Assembly: GCF_003576645.1 (NCBI RefSeq)
Contig: NC_044922.1
Span: 692,535-756,534, forward strand
Reading direction: 5' to 3'
Length of the DNA stretch: 64,000 nucleotides
Origin: Ipomoea triloba
Taxonomy: Eukaryota > Streptophyta > Magnoliopsida > Solanales > Convolvulaceae
Part shown: piece after piece, positions 12,736-25,490 of the stretch
Layout: each line of letters begins with the position of its first letter
How positions within the stretch are numbered: the first letter of the stretch is position 1
Translations under genes and position numbers: made by a program
Notes under the pieces: model-generated
What the model saw: only the letters and a program-made list of their open reading frames with translations
Told to the model about the DNA's origin: nothing
The model's database searches: none

Positions 12736-15341
12736 CTTTATAATCATATTTTGGTGCCTTCAAAGTTTAGAAACATGCTTGAGTTGTTATTGATTGTGTA
12801 GTTTGATGCTTACTATGCAAATGCTTGAATGAAATTGAATATGTTTTTAGTATTTTACATTTCGTGGCAGAATATGAGATGACACTCAAATCTGTAGATG
12901 TTTTATGTCCAGTGTCAACTACTCAACCCAATCATAAGATTTTTTATGACTGGTATAAACTACTCAACTTTGTAAAATCATAAGATTTGTATAGTTTGAT
13001 GCTTACTATATATGCACATGCTTGAATGAATGAACATGTTTTGTCTTTAGTATTTTGCATTCTAGAACAAACATTAGATGAGGCTCGTATCTAAGACTTT
13101 TTATGTCAGGCTTCAACTACTCATCTCAATCATTAAATCTTTTTTACTTCGAGTATTAAATACTTAGCTCAAACATAAGATTTTTTTAAATTATTATTTT
13201 TTATTATTTTTTTATGCCGGGTGTCTACTTGAACATAAGATTTGTGTACTTTGATGCCTACTAAGCAAATGCTTGAATGAATTCAAATGTGTTTTTTCTT
13301 TAGTGTGTTGCATTTCGTGGTAGAATATGAGATTTGACTCGAATTTGAGATTTTTTATATCAAATGTCAACTACTCAACTGGATCATAAGATTTCCTAAG
13401 TTGGGTGTCAACTTGATTATAAGATTTTTGAGATTGTGTCATTTGGCTGTCAACTCGATCGTATCAATTACTCTGTATTTCGTTTCGTTGAGTCTTATGT
13501 TATAGCCTATAGGTTGAGGTAGTTGAATGTGATGTTCAAGGTTGAGGCTTTTTGTTTATCAATGTAAACAGCTTTGTAATTTAAGCTATTAGATAGTGAA
13601 GTTTCACCTGAACTATAGTTTTTATGTTTTTTTTTTTTTTTTTTTTACATCTGGATACTTTCTGTTGTCCTCATCATCCAATCCCAACCATTTAACCTTA
13701 TCCCCTTACTATGTTTTGGTTCACAACACTTTCATAAGTAATCCTAGGATGATGAATCTATGCCTATATTTGTATGTGCAGATCAGACACACTTAACCAG
13801 AAGCTTGTTCATCATCAGAGAATTGTATCAATGGAGGTTAACGGAAAACAGGCGTCTGAGAGGTAAACTTGTCTTTCGATACACAAAACTAGTCCCCGTT
13901 TAGGGAAACGATTCGTAAGTTGTTGGAGAGTTTACAGGTATGCAGTAGTTACCGGAGCAAACAAGGGAATTGGCCTGGAGACTGCCCGGCAGCTGGCAGC
14001 CTCAGGCGTTACAGTTGTGTTAACAGCTAGGAACGAGAAGAGGGGAACGGAAGCTGTGTCGTTGCTGCATAATGAGGGGTTGTCGAATGTTGTTTTTCAT
14101 CGGCTCGATGTTGTAGACAAGCACAGCATAGAATGCTTGGCTGAGCATCTCAAAACACAATATGGAAGGCTTGATATTTTGGTAAGAAACAAATTTTGAC
14201 ATGAATTGAGTTGGGTTTTTTCTTGTTTTTTGTTTTGTTTTGATTTGATTTGATTAGCCTGCAATGGTTAAATTTCTGCAGGTAAACAATGCTGGAGCTT
14301 CTGGAGTAGTTGTTGATGAAGATGCCTTAAGGGCCTTGAATTTAGACCCTGCAGATTGGGTAAGAAAACATTGCAGATTCACATTTCATAATTCATACTA
14401 TGTTATTCGTGTCCCGTAAAGCTTGATGGACTTCCATGAGTTAATTCCATTTCTAGTCATCGACTATTGCATCAATTTTACATGTTTTCCATTTCTAGTC
14501 CTTCTCGGTTCTCGCCCCGTGAGGCCGTGAATTCACCATAAGACTCCATCTTCTTTGATGTGCAAATAGAAGTTCACCACTCGAATAGTTGGCTAGTAAC
14601 GAGGACGACTAGAAATGGAAAACGTAAAACTAAATGTGGAATTTGACACAATACTCGAGAACTAAAAGTAGAATTAACTCTCTTCTGTATTTTCCGACAC
14701 AGCTTGCGGGGAAAGTTACCAATTTGATTCAGAGTTCAATTAAGACAACCTATGAGAAGGCAAAAGAATGCTTGGATACTAACTACTATGGTGTAAAGAA
14801 CACAACTGAAGCACTTCTTCCCTTGCTGCAACTGTCCACTTCAGGGGCCAGGATAGTAAATGTCTCTTCTCTCAGGAGTGAATTAAGGGTAAGCAAAATT
14901 TCCATAATGTTTTACCAATTACTTACGCGATTTAATCAACTTATTTTCTATCGCGCTATGCAGCGAATCCCCAATGAGCAGACGAGGGAGTTGCTCGGGG
15001 ACATTGAGAATCTGACAGAAGAGAGAATTGACGAAACTCTGCAGAAATTTTTGCGCGACCTGAAAGAAAACGCGCTTGAAGCCAACGGGTGGCAACCAAT
15101 GCTACCTGCGTATAGCATATCAAAGGCGACGCTGAATGCCTATACTAGGCTTCTCGCGAAGAAGCACCCGAGTATGTGCATCAATTGCGTGCACCCCGGG
15201 TACGTGAACACAGACCTGAACTGGCATACAGGGCCTTTGACTATAGAGGAGGGAGCTCAGGGGCCTGTTATGCTGGCTCTCTTGCCTCAGGGAGGACCTT
15301 CTGGCCACTATTTTGACCAAACTGTAATGGCTGAATTTTAA
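12530..15341 (+). CDS. Short-chain dehydrogenase/reductase of the menthone-reductase/salutaridine-reductase type (SDR114C-like)
   Basis: Exons are 12530-12651, 13782-13862, 13938-14181, 14282-14359, 14703-14888 and 14964-15341, in frame to 362 aa. The conventional start is the ATG at 13831 (305 aa). It shows the NADP(H)-binding TGANKGIG, the structural NNAG, LDTNYYGVKNTTEALLPLL, the IVNVSSLRS serine, and the catalytic YSISK. The C-terminal HPGYVNTDLN and GPSGHYFD are family hallmarks. Relatives are cytosolic NADPH-dependent ketone reductases that act on monoterpenones such as menthone, or on alkaloid ketones. The catalytic Tyr is kept, unlike isopiperitenone reductase, which carries Glu there. 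The substrate cannot be read from sequence. The upstream exon adds 57 residues of transit-peptide-like character. Intron 1 carries an ATA/TAA repeat palindrome at about 12691-12735. Confidence 0.88.
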
Positions 15342-16073
15342 GTTCTTTCATTCTCTAGCTGATCATTGCATACTATTAGCCATTTGATACAACTTTCAGC
15401 CTTTTTATTCTCTTTCTTTTAATGATTTAGTCTCCTGGTTCTCAATATAATGTTTTGTGATCTATGTTTATCTATCATTCTCTGCACTCTATCATTTACT
15501 TCAAATAATATAATTACGGTCCTTAAACTTGAGGCTCAAACTTAGAGCATCCCTGTTGGGCATAGTTTTTGAGGAATTTTTGCAAAGGTGACTTAAAAAA
15601 ACACGTGGTGTGCGCTCGGTTGGGTATTTTGGTTGTGCCTCACGCAAATCTGCATGACCTTTTTCATATTTGGTGGGGTCCACTCTAAAATGAAAAACCA
15701 AGGTTCTTGCAGGGAACTTCAAACATTCTCAATCCTATCACTGATAAGCTAATTATGTTACCAAACAGGGCCTATATTTAGTTGAGATCATTTACAGCAA
15801 CTACAAGTGTGTTGTATCAGATGGTGCCATTAGACAATATAAGCTGATGACCAAAGAGCAAGATTTACAGAAACATTACAGTTAGAATCATATTAATCCA
15901 GTATTAACAGACAAATGAAGAATTTAAGGGAAAAGGCATTCATGCATATAACCAGAATGAGGGAAAGGGAAACAATGACAGAATCTTAACAATGTGATGA
16001 ATGTATATACCTACATGATTAGCTATGAGCAAATGAAATTTACTGCTTAGAAATAATCAGGAGTCGCCCGATC
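15342..16073. other. Convergent intergenic region between the SDR and F-box/WD40 genes
   Basis: It holds the 3' UTRs of two convergent genes and no supported gene. Short open frames on the minus strand around 15500-15720 have no recognisable domain and look like chance. Confidence 0.5.
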
Positions 16074-17750
16074 CTAAGCCTTCAGCTTCCCGCTTACCCT
16101 ACGCTTGTTCTGCCAACTATTCCTATCGCCATTGATTTGGTTCTTCTTTGCTGCAACCGAGCACTGATCACTCCGGCTACCTTTGCTATTCATGTTGGAC
16201 TGAAGCTTACGCCTCCTCATCCTGTTTTCTAACCTTAAACCTCGTAAAGCACGGACCCTCTGCTCTATCTCCAACGCTTGTGAGAAGTTCCAGATCCTAA
16301 CAGCGCCTTCTTCACCTCCACACACAATACGATCCAGACCAATATCCACGGCAAATAGATTGGACCCGAATCCATGAAGCATTCGTTGCGGAGGCTCAAC
16401 ACTTGTATGGTCCAGATTGTCAACCTTACAAGGACGACTTCCTGTTGCTGAATACCTACTTGTCTTCAATAACTTCCTCACATCGATAAGTGCCAGTTTT
16501 CCATCACTGGAAGCGGAAACAAGCCAGGGGAATTCAAATGCAAGAGAATAAACAGGGCCCGAGTGAGGAACCCATGTTGCGACCTTCTTTACATGACACC
16601 TTGCGTTTTTTACAACCTCAAACATGTGTATGGCTCCGTCTTCTCCCCCGGTGAATAGAAGCTTCCCGGTGTGGCTTCTTGCCAAAGAGTAAGCATTACC
16701 GACATGAGCATTGTTAACGACAGCGAGTTTCATCCCGCTATTGGTGTCCCAAAGATAGACGTCTGATCCTGATGTACTCGCCACTGTAGTATCGTGAGGA
16801 ACTAGGCTCCATACCCAGTCATTGTGCATCAAAACATTCAAACATTTCAGCGAAGAACAATCCCAAACACGTACAGTCATGTCCCATGATCCACTATAAA
16901 TCTTATTAAAGCCCACTGCAAGGCAAGTTATGGGGCCTTGATGTTCCCAAAGTCGGAATTCTTTGCTCGGGTTCTGAGGAGCTCTAAGGTCAAACAAATG
17001 AGGATTTCCATCCTCCGCCCTCCAACCATGTATGAATCCATCAGTACCGCCAGCTAACAAGAATTTTGAATCAGCAGCAACAGCACGGACAGTGCATCCA
17101 AGAGGGCGGGAAGAAGCAATAGACAACCCTTCTTCCATGTCCCACATTCGAACTATCTGATCATACCCCGAAGTAAACACAAGCTTCTTCGAAGCTAAAA
17201 CAAACACCGTCCTAACTGCCTCCGTATGACCATACAAGGTGTCAACACTGTATCGCCCCAGGAACGTCTTGCTACGAAACTCCCTCTCCACAAAAAGATC
17301 CTTCCAAGTCTTCACATCCGAATTCCCCGGCCCCAATGGCGCCGGAATAGCTGGATTCCCCCACCTCTCACAGTAAAAATCCTTCCACACTTGGTGCTCA
17401 GATGCAAGCTGATACAAAGACGAGTTCACACAAGAAACAATACCGAGCTCCTTCGGGTCTAAGCAGTTAAGGATCTCAGATATCAAAGCTGGAGGAAGAT
17501 CATTTATTGACCTACAATTAGGTAAAATTTCTTCTGCAGGGTGTTTCTCATTGCCATTTGGAATCAAAACATAATGTTCACCATTCAATTTTGTTTTGGG
17601 GTTTCTTATATCAGAGTCAAGAATGCAACCCTTATTGCTCAAAGATCCTGTTAAATTAGATTCACCTTTGCCTATAACAGAGTCCTCTAAACAATTGACC
17701 ACACTTCTCAACAAACCAGTTTCAGTAGATTTTTGGCATTCAAATGCCAT
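16074..17750 (-). CDS. FBX2: F-box/WD40-repeat protein (FBX2, At5g21040-like)
   Basis: A single coding exon of 558 aa. I start at the MAFECQKS methionine (17750) because a good acceptor (TTCAG) sits just upstream at 17764-17765 and the preceding residues look like spliced-out leader. An F-box lies at about residues 82-128 (SINDLPPALISEILNCL, then VWKDFYCERWG). About seven WD40 blades follow from about 175 to 520, with units such as LVFTSGYDQIVRMWD, IYSGSWDMTVRVWD and IVCGGEEGAVRIWN. The C-terminus is basic (RMRRRKLQ, NKRRVSGKLKA). F-box/WD40 proteins are substrate receptors of SCF ubiquitin ligases. The Arabidopsis counterpart has been linked to phosphate-starvation responses, a family-level transfer only. 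A 5' UTR intron probably ends at 17764 and starts near 18113. Confidence 0.9.
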   Translation of the reverse strand: MAFECQKSTETGLLRSVVNCLEDSVIGKGESNLTGSLSNKGCILDSDIRNPKTKLNGEHYVLIPNGNEKHPAEEILPNCRSINDLPPALISEILNCLDPKELGIVSCVNSSLYQLASEHQVWKDFYCERWGNPAIPAPLGPGNSDVKTWKDLFVEREFRSKTFLGRYSVDTLYGHTEAVRTVFVLASKKLVFTSGYDQIVRMWDMEEGLSIASSRPLGCTVRAVAADSKFLLAGGTDGFIHGWRAEDGNPHLFDLRAPQNPSKEFRLWEHQGPITCLAVGFNKIYSGSWDMTVRVWDCSSLKCLNVLMHNDWVWSLVPHDTTVASTSGSDVYLWDTNSGMKLAVVNNAHVGNAYSLARSHTGKLLFTGGEDGAIHMFEVVKNARCHVKKVATWVPHSGPVYSLAFEFPWLVSASSDGKLALIDVRKLLKTSRYSATGSRPCKVDNLDHTSVEPPQRMLHGFGSNLFAVDIGLDRIVCGGEEGAVRIWNFSQALEIEQRVRALRGLRLENRMRRRKLQSNMNSKGSRSDQCSVAAKKNQINGDRNSWQNKRRVSGKLKA

Positions 17751-18934
17751 AAAAATTTGTTCCCTGAACTTGGAAAAATATGAATGTTTAAAACAACAGT
17801 AACAAACTAACAAATTTCTCAGAAGTGACTATTTTTTTTCAAAATATCAAGAAATTCAATTCCTAAATAAATCAACTGGGCTAAAAAAATATTTTTTTTG
17901 GAAGTTGAAAATCTGAAGGAATAATCAGAAATGAAACAGAAATCCCAAAGTAATGACGCAGTAAAAAGGCAAAATCAAAAGACCTAAAAGTCAAACCCTA
18001 GAATGATGAAATCATGAAAACATTTCGGGGAAAAGACAGCGAAATCAGAGTTGTATGCGTGTGTTGAGATCGAAACAGGAAATTGCAGAAGGAATAAAAA
18101 CGATGAAAAATACCTTTAAAACGAAGAACGGTGAATTGGTTTTGGAATTAGGGATTTGAGTTTAGATAGAGAGAGAGACACACAAATTTGGATGTATTTC
18201 TGTAGAGAGAGAAAGACTCGAGATCTCTGTAGGCGTAGGTTTAGCGTGTTGGCGAGGTAGATAGGCGACCAACGGTTCTGATGTAACAATGAATCATCGG
18301 CTTATCTTGGTCGTTGATTGCTTTTTAAAATCTTTATAAAATAATTTTTTTTTCTTTGACATGGCATGTGGTGTATTATATATTGAGGTGGCCATTTACC
18401 AGACCAATCTAGATGTATCTAGTTAATAGACAGATTATGTACATGTAATTATCATATTGTGTAATACTTATAAAAACTTTTAACTATAAGTACATAATAT
18501 GTTAATCGAGAGTACAAAATTTTTGTAACAGGGTCCATGGTATAACAATTGTTAGATTGTTGTATGAGAATTTAATTTTTGAAAGAAAAGTGGGCCTCAC
18601 TAATAAAAAGCAGCAGACTCCTCCGGTGCACATGAAACACACCAAGAGGCACCCAATATCAGGCATGTGCACTCCACGCGCCGGCTGGGTACAAAACACA
18701 TTGACACACACGGATATGTATGTTTATGCAGGTATGAAATATACTAAACTGATTTCTTGTTCATGAAACAAAACAAAACAAAAAACCTCAGCACTGCTAA
18801 AATGTGCATAGTTAAAGAGCACAATTAAGGACATGGAAGATGAGCTGAGGAACACAAAAATGTACATGACTACTACATCTGCAATTATTCATTGTGGTCT
18901 GCAACACACAGCAATTATGGATCCCAGGCTTCTT
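17751..18934. other. Leader/promoter of the F-box gene and 3' flank of the FHA gene
   Basis: The likely non-coding first exon of the F-box gene lies around 18114-18240, ending AAAG|GTATTT on the minus strand, with a GA/CT repeat (about 18167-18215) in the leader. The rest is AT-rich and includes the 3' UTR of the FHA gene. No coding exon is supported. Confidence 0.45.
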
Positions 18935-20979
18935 CTAGCTAGCCTCTGCAGACTCTTCTTGTTCTTCAGGAGCATCATCAACCTTCTCGAGCTTCGAGAC
19001 TCTGAATATTGCTAGATGAGTATCCCCTGGAAACCAGAAAAAAAAAAAATTTGCTAAGAAGCAATGGATCAGAAATACATTAGTTATGCTTTTTCATGGA
19101 AAGAAACTTAGGAAAGCTAATTCTGATATGCTTTGAACTTAGGATTAAGCTAACAAAAGGCGATTATTTGTTCAGGAATCAGCATAAGGATCTTCTGATC
19201 TTCGCTGTAAGCTCAAGAATTCCCGCATTTCATACAGCCATAGTGGATTAGGCATCGGTGTAGGTAAACAGATACCATCACTATTTCTAAACAATTAAAC
19301 GTCTGCTCAAAATCTTTAATTTATGCTAGTTTTCACAAGTAATTTAATTTCGTGTTTTTCCCATGAGATCATTCAGGCGCAGTTAATCAGAAGGGAAACG
19401 AGGAATTGAAGGTTGGGTAAAAAGAAACATACCAAACGTGATACGAGTTCCAGGCAATGCAGCAGCAGCAACACCGGGTCTGAGGCGCTTCTCGTCAATG
19501 AAAGTGCCATTCGTGCTGTCTAAATCCGTTACCACGAGACAGTCCTCGGTGTGCCTGAGGCGGGCATGCGCACCAGATACTTGTTTGTCGATGCACAAAA
19601 GAAAGATCTCGTTTTTGTCATTAGAATGCTAGCTAATATCTCAATTTTTCTAATCAAGTTGGCACTCGATAGTTACCTGTGGGAACTGGAATCACCATAT
19701 CTGCCTTCTCAGAGACGCGCCCGACTGTTACTGCACCCTATATGATTCTGCAGTTAATATGGTCTGATCATGCACAAACCATTGCAGAAAATCATATCAG
19801 AATATATACTTACAGAGCTGATCTCAAATGCACCTGGCATTGCAGTGGGATAACCTATGTGCTTTGTATCTCCATCACCTGCCCAACATCAATGCATTCA
19901 ACAACACTGTTATTCACTAGTTTGAGGGTGAAGGTATTTTTTTTTTTGGCCCGGCCATGAGGTGTCCTGAGTAGGTCCTAACTGTAGGAGGCACCTTTAA
20001 GCCCTTACCATACTCAGACTAATTCCCGTTTGCACCGGGCCGGGCCAGTTAAGGGGCAAAGTGCTGGTCAGATTGATTTTTCCATACAAGAGGGGAGGGA
20101 GGGTATTTAAGATTGAGTGTTTAACTCCCCCTACCCCATCCCTTCAATTTACGGGCCATTACCCGAGCCCGAATAGGTGTTCCCCATCCCTTCGATTTAC
20201 GGGCCGTTACCCGAGCCCGAATAGGTGTTCTGATCTAACTGAAACCTGTCTTGTGATCCTAACTGGCAAAGTACTACAATGTACCACAATGAGGTAAATC
20301 AGCCTAGGTTAGGTTACTCGTGGTGGACTGGCTCAAACCAATAATGCCAATAAACAGCTCTCATTAGGAATCAAATTTGAAACTTTTAGATTACTAATCC
20401 AAATGTGTGGCCAATTTGGCTGGGATCTCCTACCCCATCAAAAGTTTTTGCTTGAAGCAATAACCATTAACATTCTTAAATCAAACAAAAAATAGCATAA
20501 AATGGGCATCAAAACAGGATTTTTTATTGAAGCAGTGACACTAAACAGCTCAAACCAAACAAACAATATGATAAAACATGCAGAAAGGGCAACTGACAAG
20601 CATCTTCAAGAAGCCATTTTGATTGAATCAAAAGCATTAAAATGCCCATCAACAAGAACCCATTTTGATCTAACCAACAACAATAAATCAAAATGCCCAA
20701 ACCAACCCAGAAAACTGATAATAACTTGAGAAAAAAAGATCACTGACCAACAGGTTCAAGAAGCCATTTAATGGAAACAGCAGTGGAGGTATTCTGTCCC
20801 TCAGAAGCATGAATGGCTCCAAGACTCCTGAGATGTTTGGCACTGCATTGCAGGTTTCTTGGCAGGCAATTATACCCCAAGAAATTCACAGAGTTCTGGG
20901 CAAAAAAAGTGCCCCCATTGGAGAAGAGTTTGGGGATTTTGGCATGGGAAAGAGACTGGGTAGTGGTGGTGAGTTCCAT
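18935..20979 (-). CDS. Small FHA-domain protein, probably plastid-targeted
   Basis: Exons are 20748-20979, 19814-19878, 19677-19737, 19433-19579 and 18935-19026, in frame to 198 aa. Residues 1 to about 60 are Ser/Thr-rich with few acidic residues, like a chloroplast transit peptide. The FHA domain spans about 100-185. It has GAVTVGRVSEKAD (the conserved G-R), VSGAHARL (the conserved S..H) and DLDSTNGTFI (the conserved N), then FGDTHLAIFRVSKLEK. All residues that contact phosphothreonine in FHA domains are present, so it should bind a phosphopeptide. The acidic tail is EEQEESAEAS. It resembles small plant SMAD/FHA chloroplast proteins such as At2g21530; partners are unknown. Exon 4 uses an ACAAG acceptor chosen because it alone keeps the FHA frame. 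Confidence 0.85.
20134..20229. repeat. Two-copy 48-bp tandem repeat in FHA gene intron 1
   Basis: The unit 20134-20181 (CCCCATCCCTTC ... AATAGGTGTT) is repeated at 20182-20229 with only two or so differences. Confidence 0.85.
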
Positions 20980-23340
20980 GTTTCTGGGCTGAGATTTCTT
21001 GCTGGTTTTGGTCAGTGGTATGGAGAAGAGAAAGCAAAAATGTGGTGGAAGACGTGGCAGACATTTAATGATGAGCCAACTTTTGGATAACAAATATCTT
21101 CACAAGCATATGATATGTCTTTTGAATTTATCATAATTAGGTCCGCAACAACAACTCAATTTGTCACAGTGATAAAATTTAAAAACAATAAATCGAGATT
21201 CAACCTTTTAGGAACAACAACAATTTATCATTATTATTATTTGTTTTTCTTCTTGGCTTTCATGGACAAAATGAATGTGTTTCCATCCAGTATGATTAAC
21301 ATTTTGAGAATCTGATAAATCTTAGAATAGTTGATCTAAAGTTGTTTAACATGATGCATATATATAATATGTTGATTCTCCGACCTTATTATACAGATCA
21401 AATTAGTTTCTATTTGTTTTTAGTATGTAGCCTCTTATTTTTTATTTTTTTTTAAACTTCTATTTTCATACGGAATATGATATCTCAATCATTGTGAGAT
21501 TAATCTTGACAAGGGCTCACTTCATATTAGTAAAATTTAACTTTTATTTTTTGGAAAAAGTATGGTCTAAAATTCTCTAACATGACGCACTATTTACAAG
21601 AATTGAATCTATAATCTCACAATTGTATTATCAGTTTCCTTACTAATAAAAATACTTTTAAAGAAAAAGTTACATAAAAAAATTCATGCAAACAATACAT
21701 ATTTGTGAATTGTACAAATGATTGACTTCATTTTTTATGTGACAAGAAATCCGTATTTACTATTATGAGATGTGCACGAATAAATTTTACTCATGTATAA
21801 TAAATCACAAACTAACACAAAATACATAAAACTTCCTTAATTGTGATGATATGACATAATTTAATTAAACCAACAATATTATACAAGTATACAACATTGT
21901 ATGGCATATTTGGAGATAATATTAACTTGTATACTCAACTATAAGTCAATTCAATTAGTCATAAATAATTATTTAATAAAATAACAAATTAAATGGTAAT
22001 AATTACATGTAGGTGGTAGATATTAAGTTAAGTTTATATATATCAAATAAATTTGTAGGACAATCATTTATTAGAGTAGTTGGGGGAAAACACAAGTAAT
22101 AAAAGTGTGCTCAATTCCTTCTGGTAATGATTTAGGCCTCTTTTTTGATAAATGTTATAATTTCTAGGTTAATAACGTCATATGAGTGTTTGAGAATGGG
22201 GGCAATACATTTATTATGAGATAAATCTGTGTTGAGAATAAGTAGCAATAAAGTTTATATAAGTTTGAATTACGCATCTTTGAGCTAATATCTTCCTAAT
22301 GGAATACGCAATTTTTATGATAGACAGGCTTTAGTGAAATACATATTATTATGATACGCGTGTCTGAGTTAATATCTAAAGATTAGGTGTGTAGTGTAAG
22401 TTTGTATAAGTTTGAATTACGTATCTTTGAGCTAGTATCTCCCTAATGGAATACGCATTCTTTTATACGCAAGCTGAGCTAGTATCTTTCTAATAAAAAT
22501 TTTAAGTTAGTATCCTCCTAATAGAATACGCATTCTTTCTTTCAAAAAAATAAAAAAAAAATAAAAAGAATACGCATTCTTCTAATTACATATTGTATTT
22601 GGGCGTATAATTTTTCAAAATTTATATTATATACAACAATTCCTAACATATATCTTGATCAAACATAATATTTGATAAAATAGTAAAGAGTATATATATC
22701 ATATATGTATATATAATATTATCAACACATATATCAATCCATGTCATATAAAAACATTATATTATATAATGTTGTAGAAATTATACTCACTACAACCTTT
22801 TGGAATATTTATTTTCACACTAATACCATGTTTGGTTCACATTAAACTATTTTTTAATAAAATATTTTCATCAAGTTTGAAGAAAAAATGTTTTATCTAG
22901 TTTGGTTGATAGAGAATTTATTAAAATAAAGAATAATAAAATTTTAAAAAGTAATAACATATAAGTTTGTATTATTTACATATCTTTATTATATAAAGAT
23001 CAGATATTTGAATCTTGATACTAATTATTCAAAAATTATTTTGAGTGACTAAATAACAAAATAAATATTTAAAATAATATTTTTTTATGGAATTTAAATT
23101 CAAACCTTCCTATCTCTTTTTGACGAACCAAACAAAGCCTTAATAAGTAAGTTTTAAGGTTTAAAACACTACAAAACATCAATGAGTTTCATCTCTCTCC
23201 CTTCCATTTTCTCTTTTTCTCTCCTGCCATGTAACCCTCTCCCCCCCCCTCCACCCACCCCACCTTCATCCTCTTTTTTGTATTTTTTTTTCTTTCAGGA
23301 ATTCATTTTATAATATATATAATTATATATATATAAACAC
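20980..23340. other. AT-rich intergenic region between the FHA gene and the MYB gene
   Basis: Divergent promoters at both ends. The FHA leader lies at about 20980-21090. A degenerate dispersed repeat, with words such as TTTGAGCTAGTATCT, CCTAATGGAATACGCA and ATACGCATTCTT, recurs at about 22255-22330, 22405-22460, 22495-22530 and 22562-22580. A TATA-rich stretch (about 23310-23335) and a CT-rich tract precede the MYB leader. No gene is supported. Confidence 0.5.
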
Positions 23341-23778
23341 TCAGCTGACACCTTTACTTCTATCTCTCAACAACACTTTTCCTTTCTTCACTCACTGCGA
23401 GATTTTTCTCATTTTGTTTTTTTACTTTTATTTTTTTCTTCCATTTTCTTCTCTGAAATTTGATTGTTTTTAGAGAATTTTTGTTTTAATCTTCACATTT
23501 CACTCATCTTCTCCGTTTTCTTCATGATTTCAGCTGATGTTTTGTGAATTGTCAATGGATTTACAAGATTGCAGCTCTTTTGTTGCATATAAATCCATAA
23601 ATTGAATTTAGGGTTTGAGTTGTTTTTTCTTCATACCGGCCGTCATTATCGTCATATCTGATGATTGTTCGGGTTTAAAGTTTTGAAAGATTTTAATTTG
23701 GGATTTGTGGTGTGCAATTTGAGGGCTTAGATCTCGGTGGTCATTTTCTGCGAGCAGCTTCGCCAGCTTTCTTCACTT
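23341..23778 (+). promoter_or_regulatory. Probable 5' UTR exon of the MYB gene
   Basis: TATATATATAAACAC at about 23326-23340 is a likely TATA element. It is followed by a CT-rich leader and a donor candidate CTTGG|GTAAAAAC at about 23779. A long leader intron would run from there to 26102. GAMYB-family genes commonly have long leaders with an intron. Inferred only. Confidence 0.4.
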
Positions 23779-24261
23779 GGGTAAAAACAGTAATCTGATT
23801 GCTATAATAAATAATTGTTATATTCCATAAATGAACTATGTTTCTTTAAAGATTGGAATTTTATGGTTCATTAATTGCACATCTGGAGCTAATTTTTCTG
23901 ATATATTACCACCCTAAAATAGTTTATCATTTACTATTCTGGGGTCTGCTTTATTTTACTCAATTTGGCAAATGCCTCAGAATTATGAAATATTTGGCAT
24001 GTATTTGATTTTTTTTTTGTTTTTATGGAGTATTTCAGTATATAAATTGGTTGTAAATACAATGTATTTACATGCCATAAATTGAGCAATTTATGATATG
24101 CAATTAATTGTTTATTTTTATTTATTTTTTTCATTTTAGTATTTGGTTTGCCTGAAATTGCTTTGCTATATTAGAATGCTGTCCGCATGAAAAATTGTAC
24201 TCAGATTTATGGGTGTTTTGTGTCTATTATATGCTTCTAAACTGGAATTTCTTACCAATAG

Positions 24262-25490
24262 AGGTTGAAGCATGGCTACATGATGGTATAAACTGGTTAA
24301 TTTCAAGCATCCCAGTTGGTATTTTTTTCAGTTAAATGTTTCCTTTTATTCAGCCGAAAAGGAGAACTGTAGTTTTGTCCTGTTTTAATGAACATAACAA
24401 TGGAGCTTTTCCAAACTATGGAGGGGTGTTTTGTGTCTATTATATGCTTTTAAAGTTACCAATAGAGGTTGAAGCATGGCTCCATGTGGGTATAAACTGG
24501 TTATTTTCAAGCATCCTAGTGGCATTTTATCAGTTAAATGTTTACTTTTATTTGTCCGAAAAGGAGAAGTGCTGGACAAACTTTTCAGATGCTTTACTTA
24601 GAGCAAATAAACTATGGAGGGTGCTTTTTTGTAAACTATATGCTTTTAAATTTACCAATAGAGGTTGAAGCATGGCTCCATGAGGGTATAAACTGGTTAA
24701 TTTCAAGCATCCTGGTTGGTAATTTTTCAGTTAAACGTTTCCTTTTATTCAGCCAAAAAGGAGAACTATAGTTTTGTCCTTTTTTAATGAACATAACAAT
24801 GGAGCTTTTCAGATGCGTTGCCTAGAGCAAATAAACTACAGAGGGGTGTTTTGTGTTTATTATAGGCTTTTAAATATTCCAATACAGATTGAAGCATGGC
24901 TCCATGAGAGTATAATTTAGTTGATTTCAAGCATCATGGTTGGTATTTTTTCAGTTAAATGTTTCCTTCTTTTTGGCCGAAACTGATGAGAAGTGTAGGG
25001 AAAGCTTTTCAATGCGTTACCTAGAGCAAATGAACTACGGAGGGGTGTTTTGTGTTTATTATAGGCTTTTAAATATTCCAATACAGATTGAAGCATGGCT
25101 CCATGAGGGTATAAACTAGGAAATTTCAAGCATCCTGGTTGGTAATTTTTCAGTTAAACATTTCCTTTTATTCGGCTGAAAAGGCAGAGAAGTGTAGTTT
25201 TGTCCTTTTATAATGAATGTAATAGTGGAGTATAGGTTTCCTAGAGCAAATAAACTATGGAGGGGTGTTTTGTGTCTATTCTATGCTTTTAAATTTACCA
25301 ATAGAGGTTGAAGCATGGCTCAATGAGGGTATAAACTAGGAAATTTCAAGCATCCTGGTTGGTAATTTTTCAGTTAAACGTTTCCTTTTATTCGGCTGAA
25401 AAGGCGGAGAAGTGTAGTTTTGTCCTTTTATAATGAATGTAATAGCGGAGTATACGTTTCCTAGAGCAAATAAACACGGAGTATCTGTAA
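24262..25490. repeat. Six-copy tandem repeat, unit about 200-220 bp, in the MYB leader intron
   Basis: The anchor GAAGCATGGCT recurs at about 24268, 24471, 24668, 24892, 25089 and 25310. Each is followed by a CATGAGGGTATAAACT-like block, CAAGCATC and a TCAGTTAAA(C/T)GTTTCCTTT block. Spacing is 197-224 bp. The copies differ by point changes and small indels. Confidence 0.85.

Noticed and set aside
17751..17813. An earlier Met for the F-box protein
   Set aside because: A splice acceptor lies between it and MAFEC, and the extra residues (Cys/Tyr/Phe-rich) look like untranslated leader.
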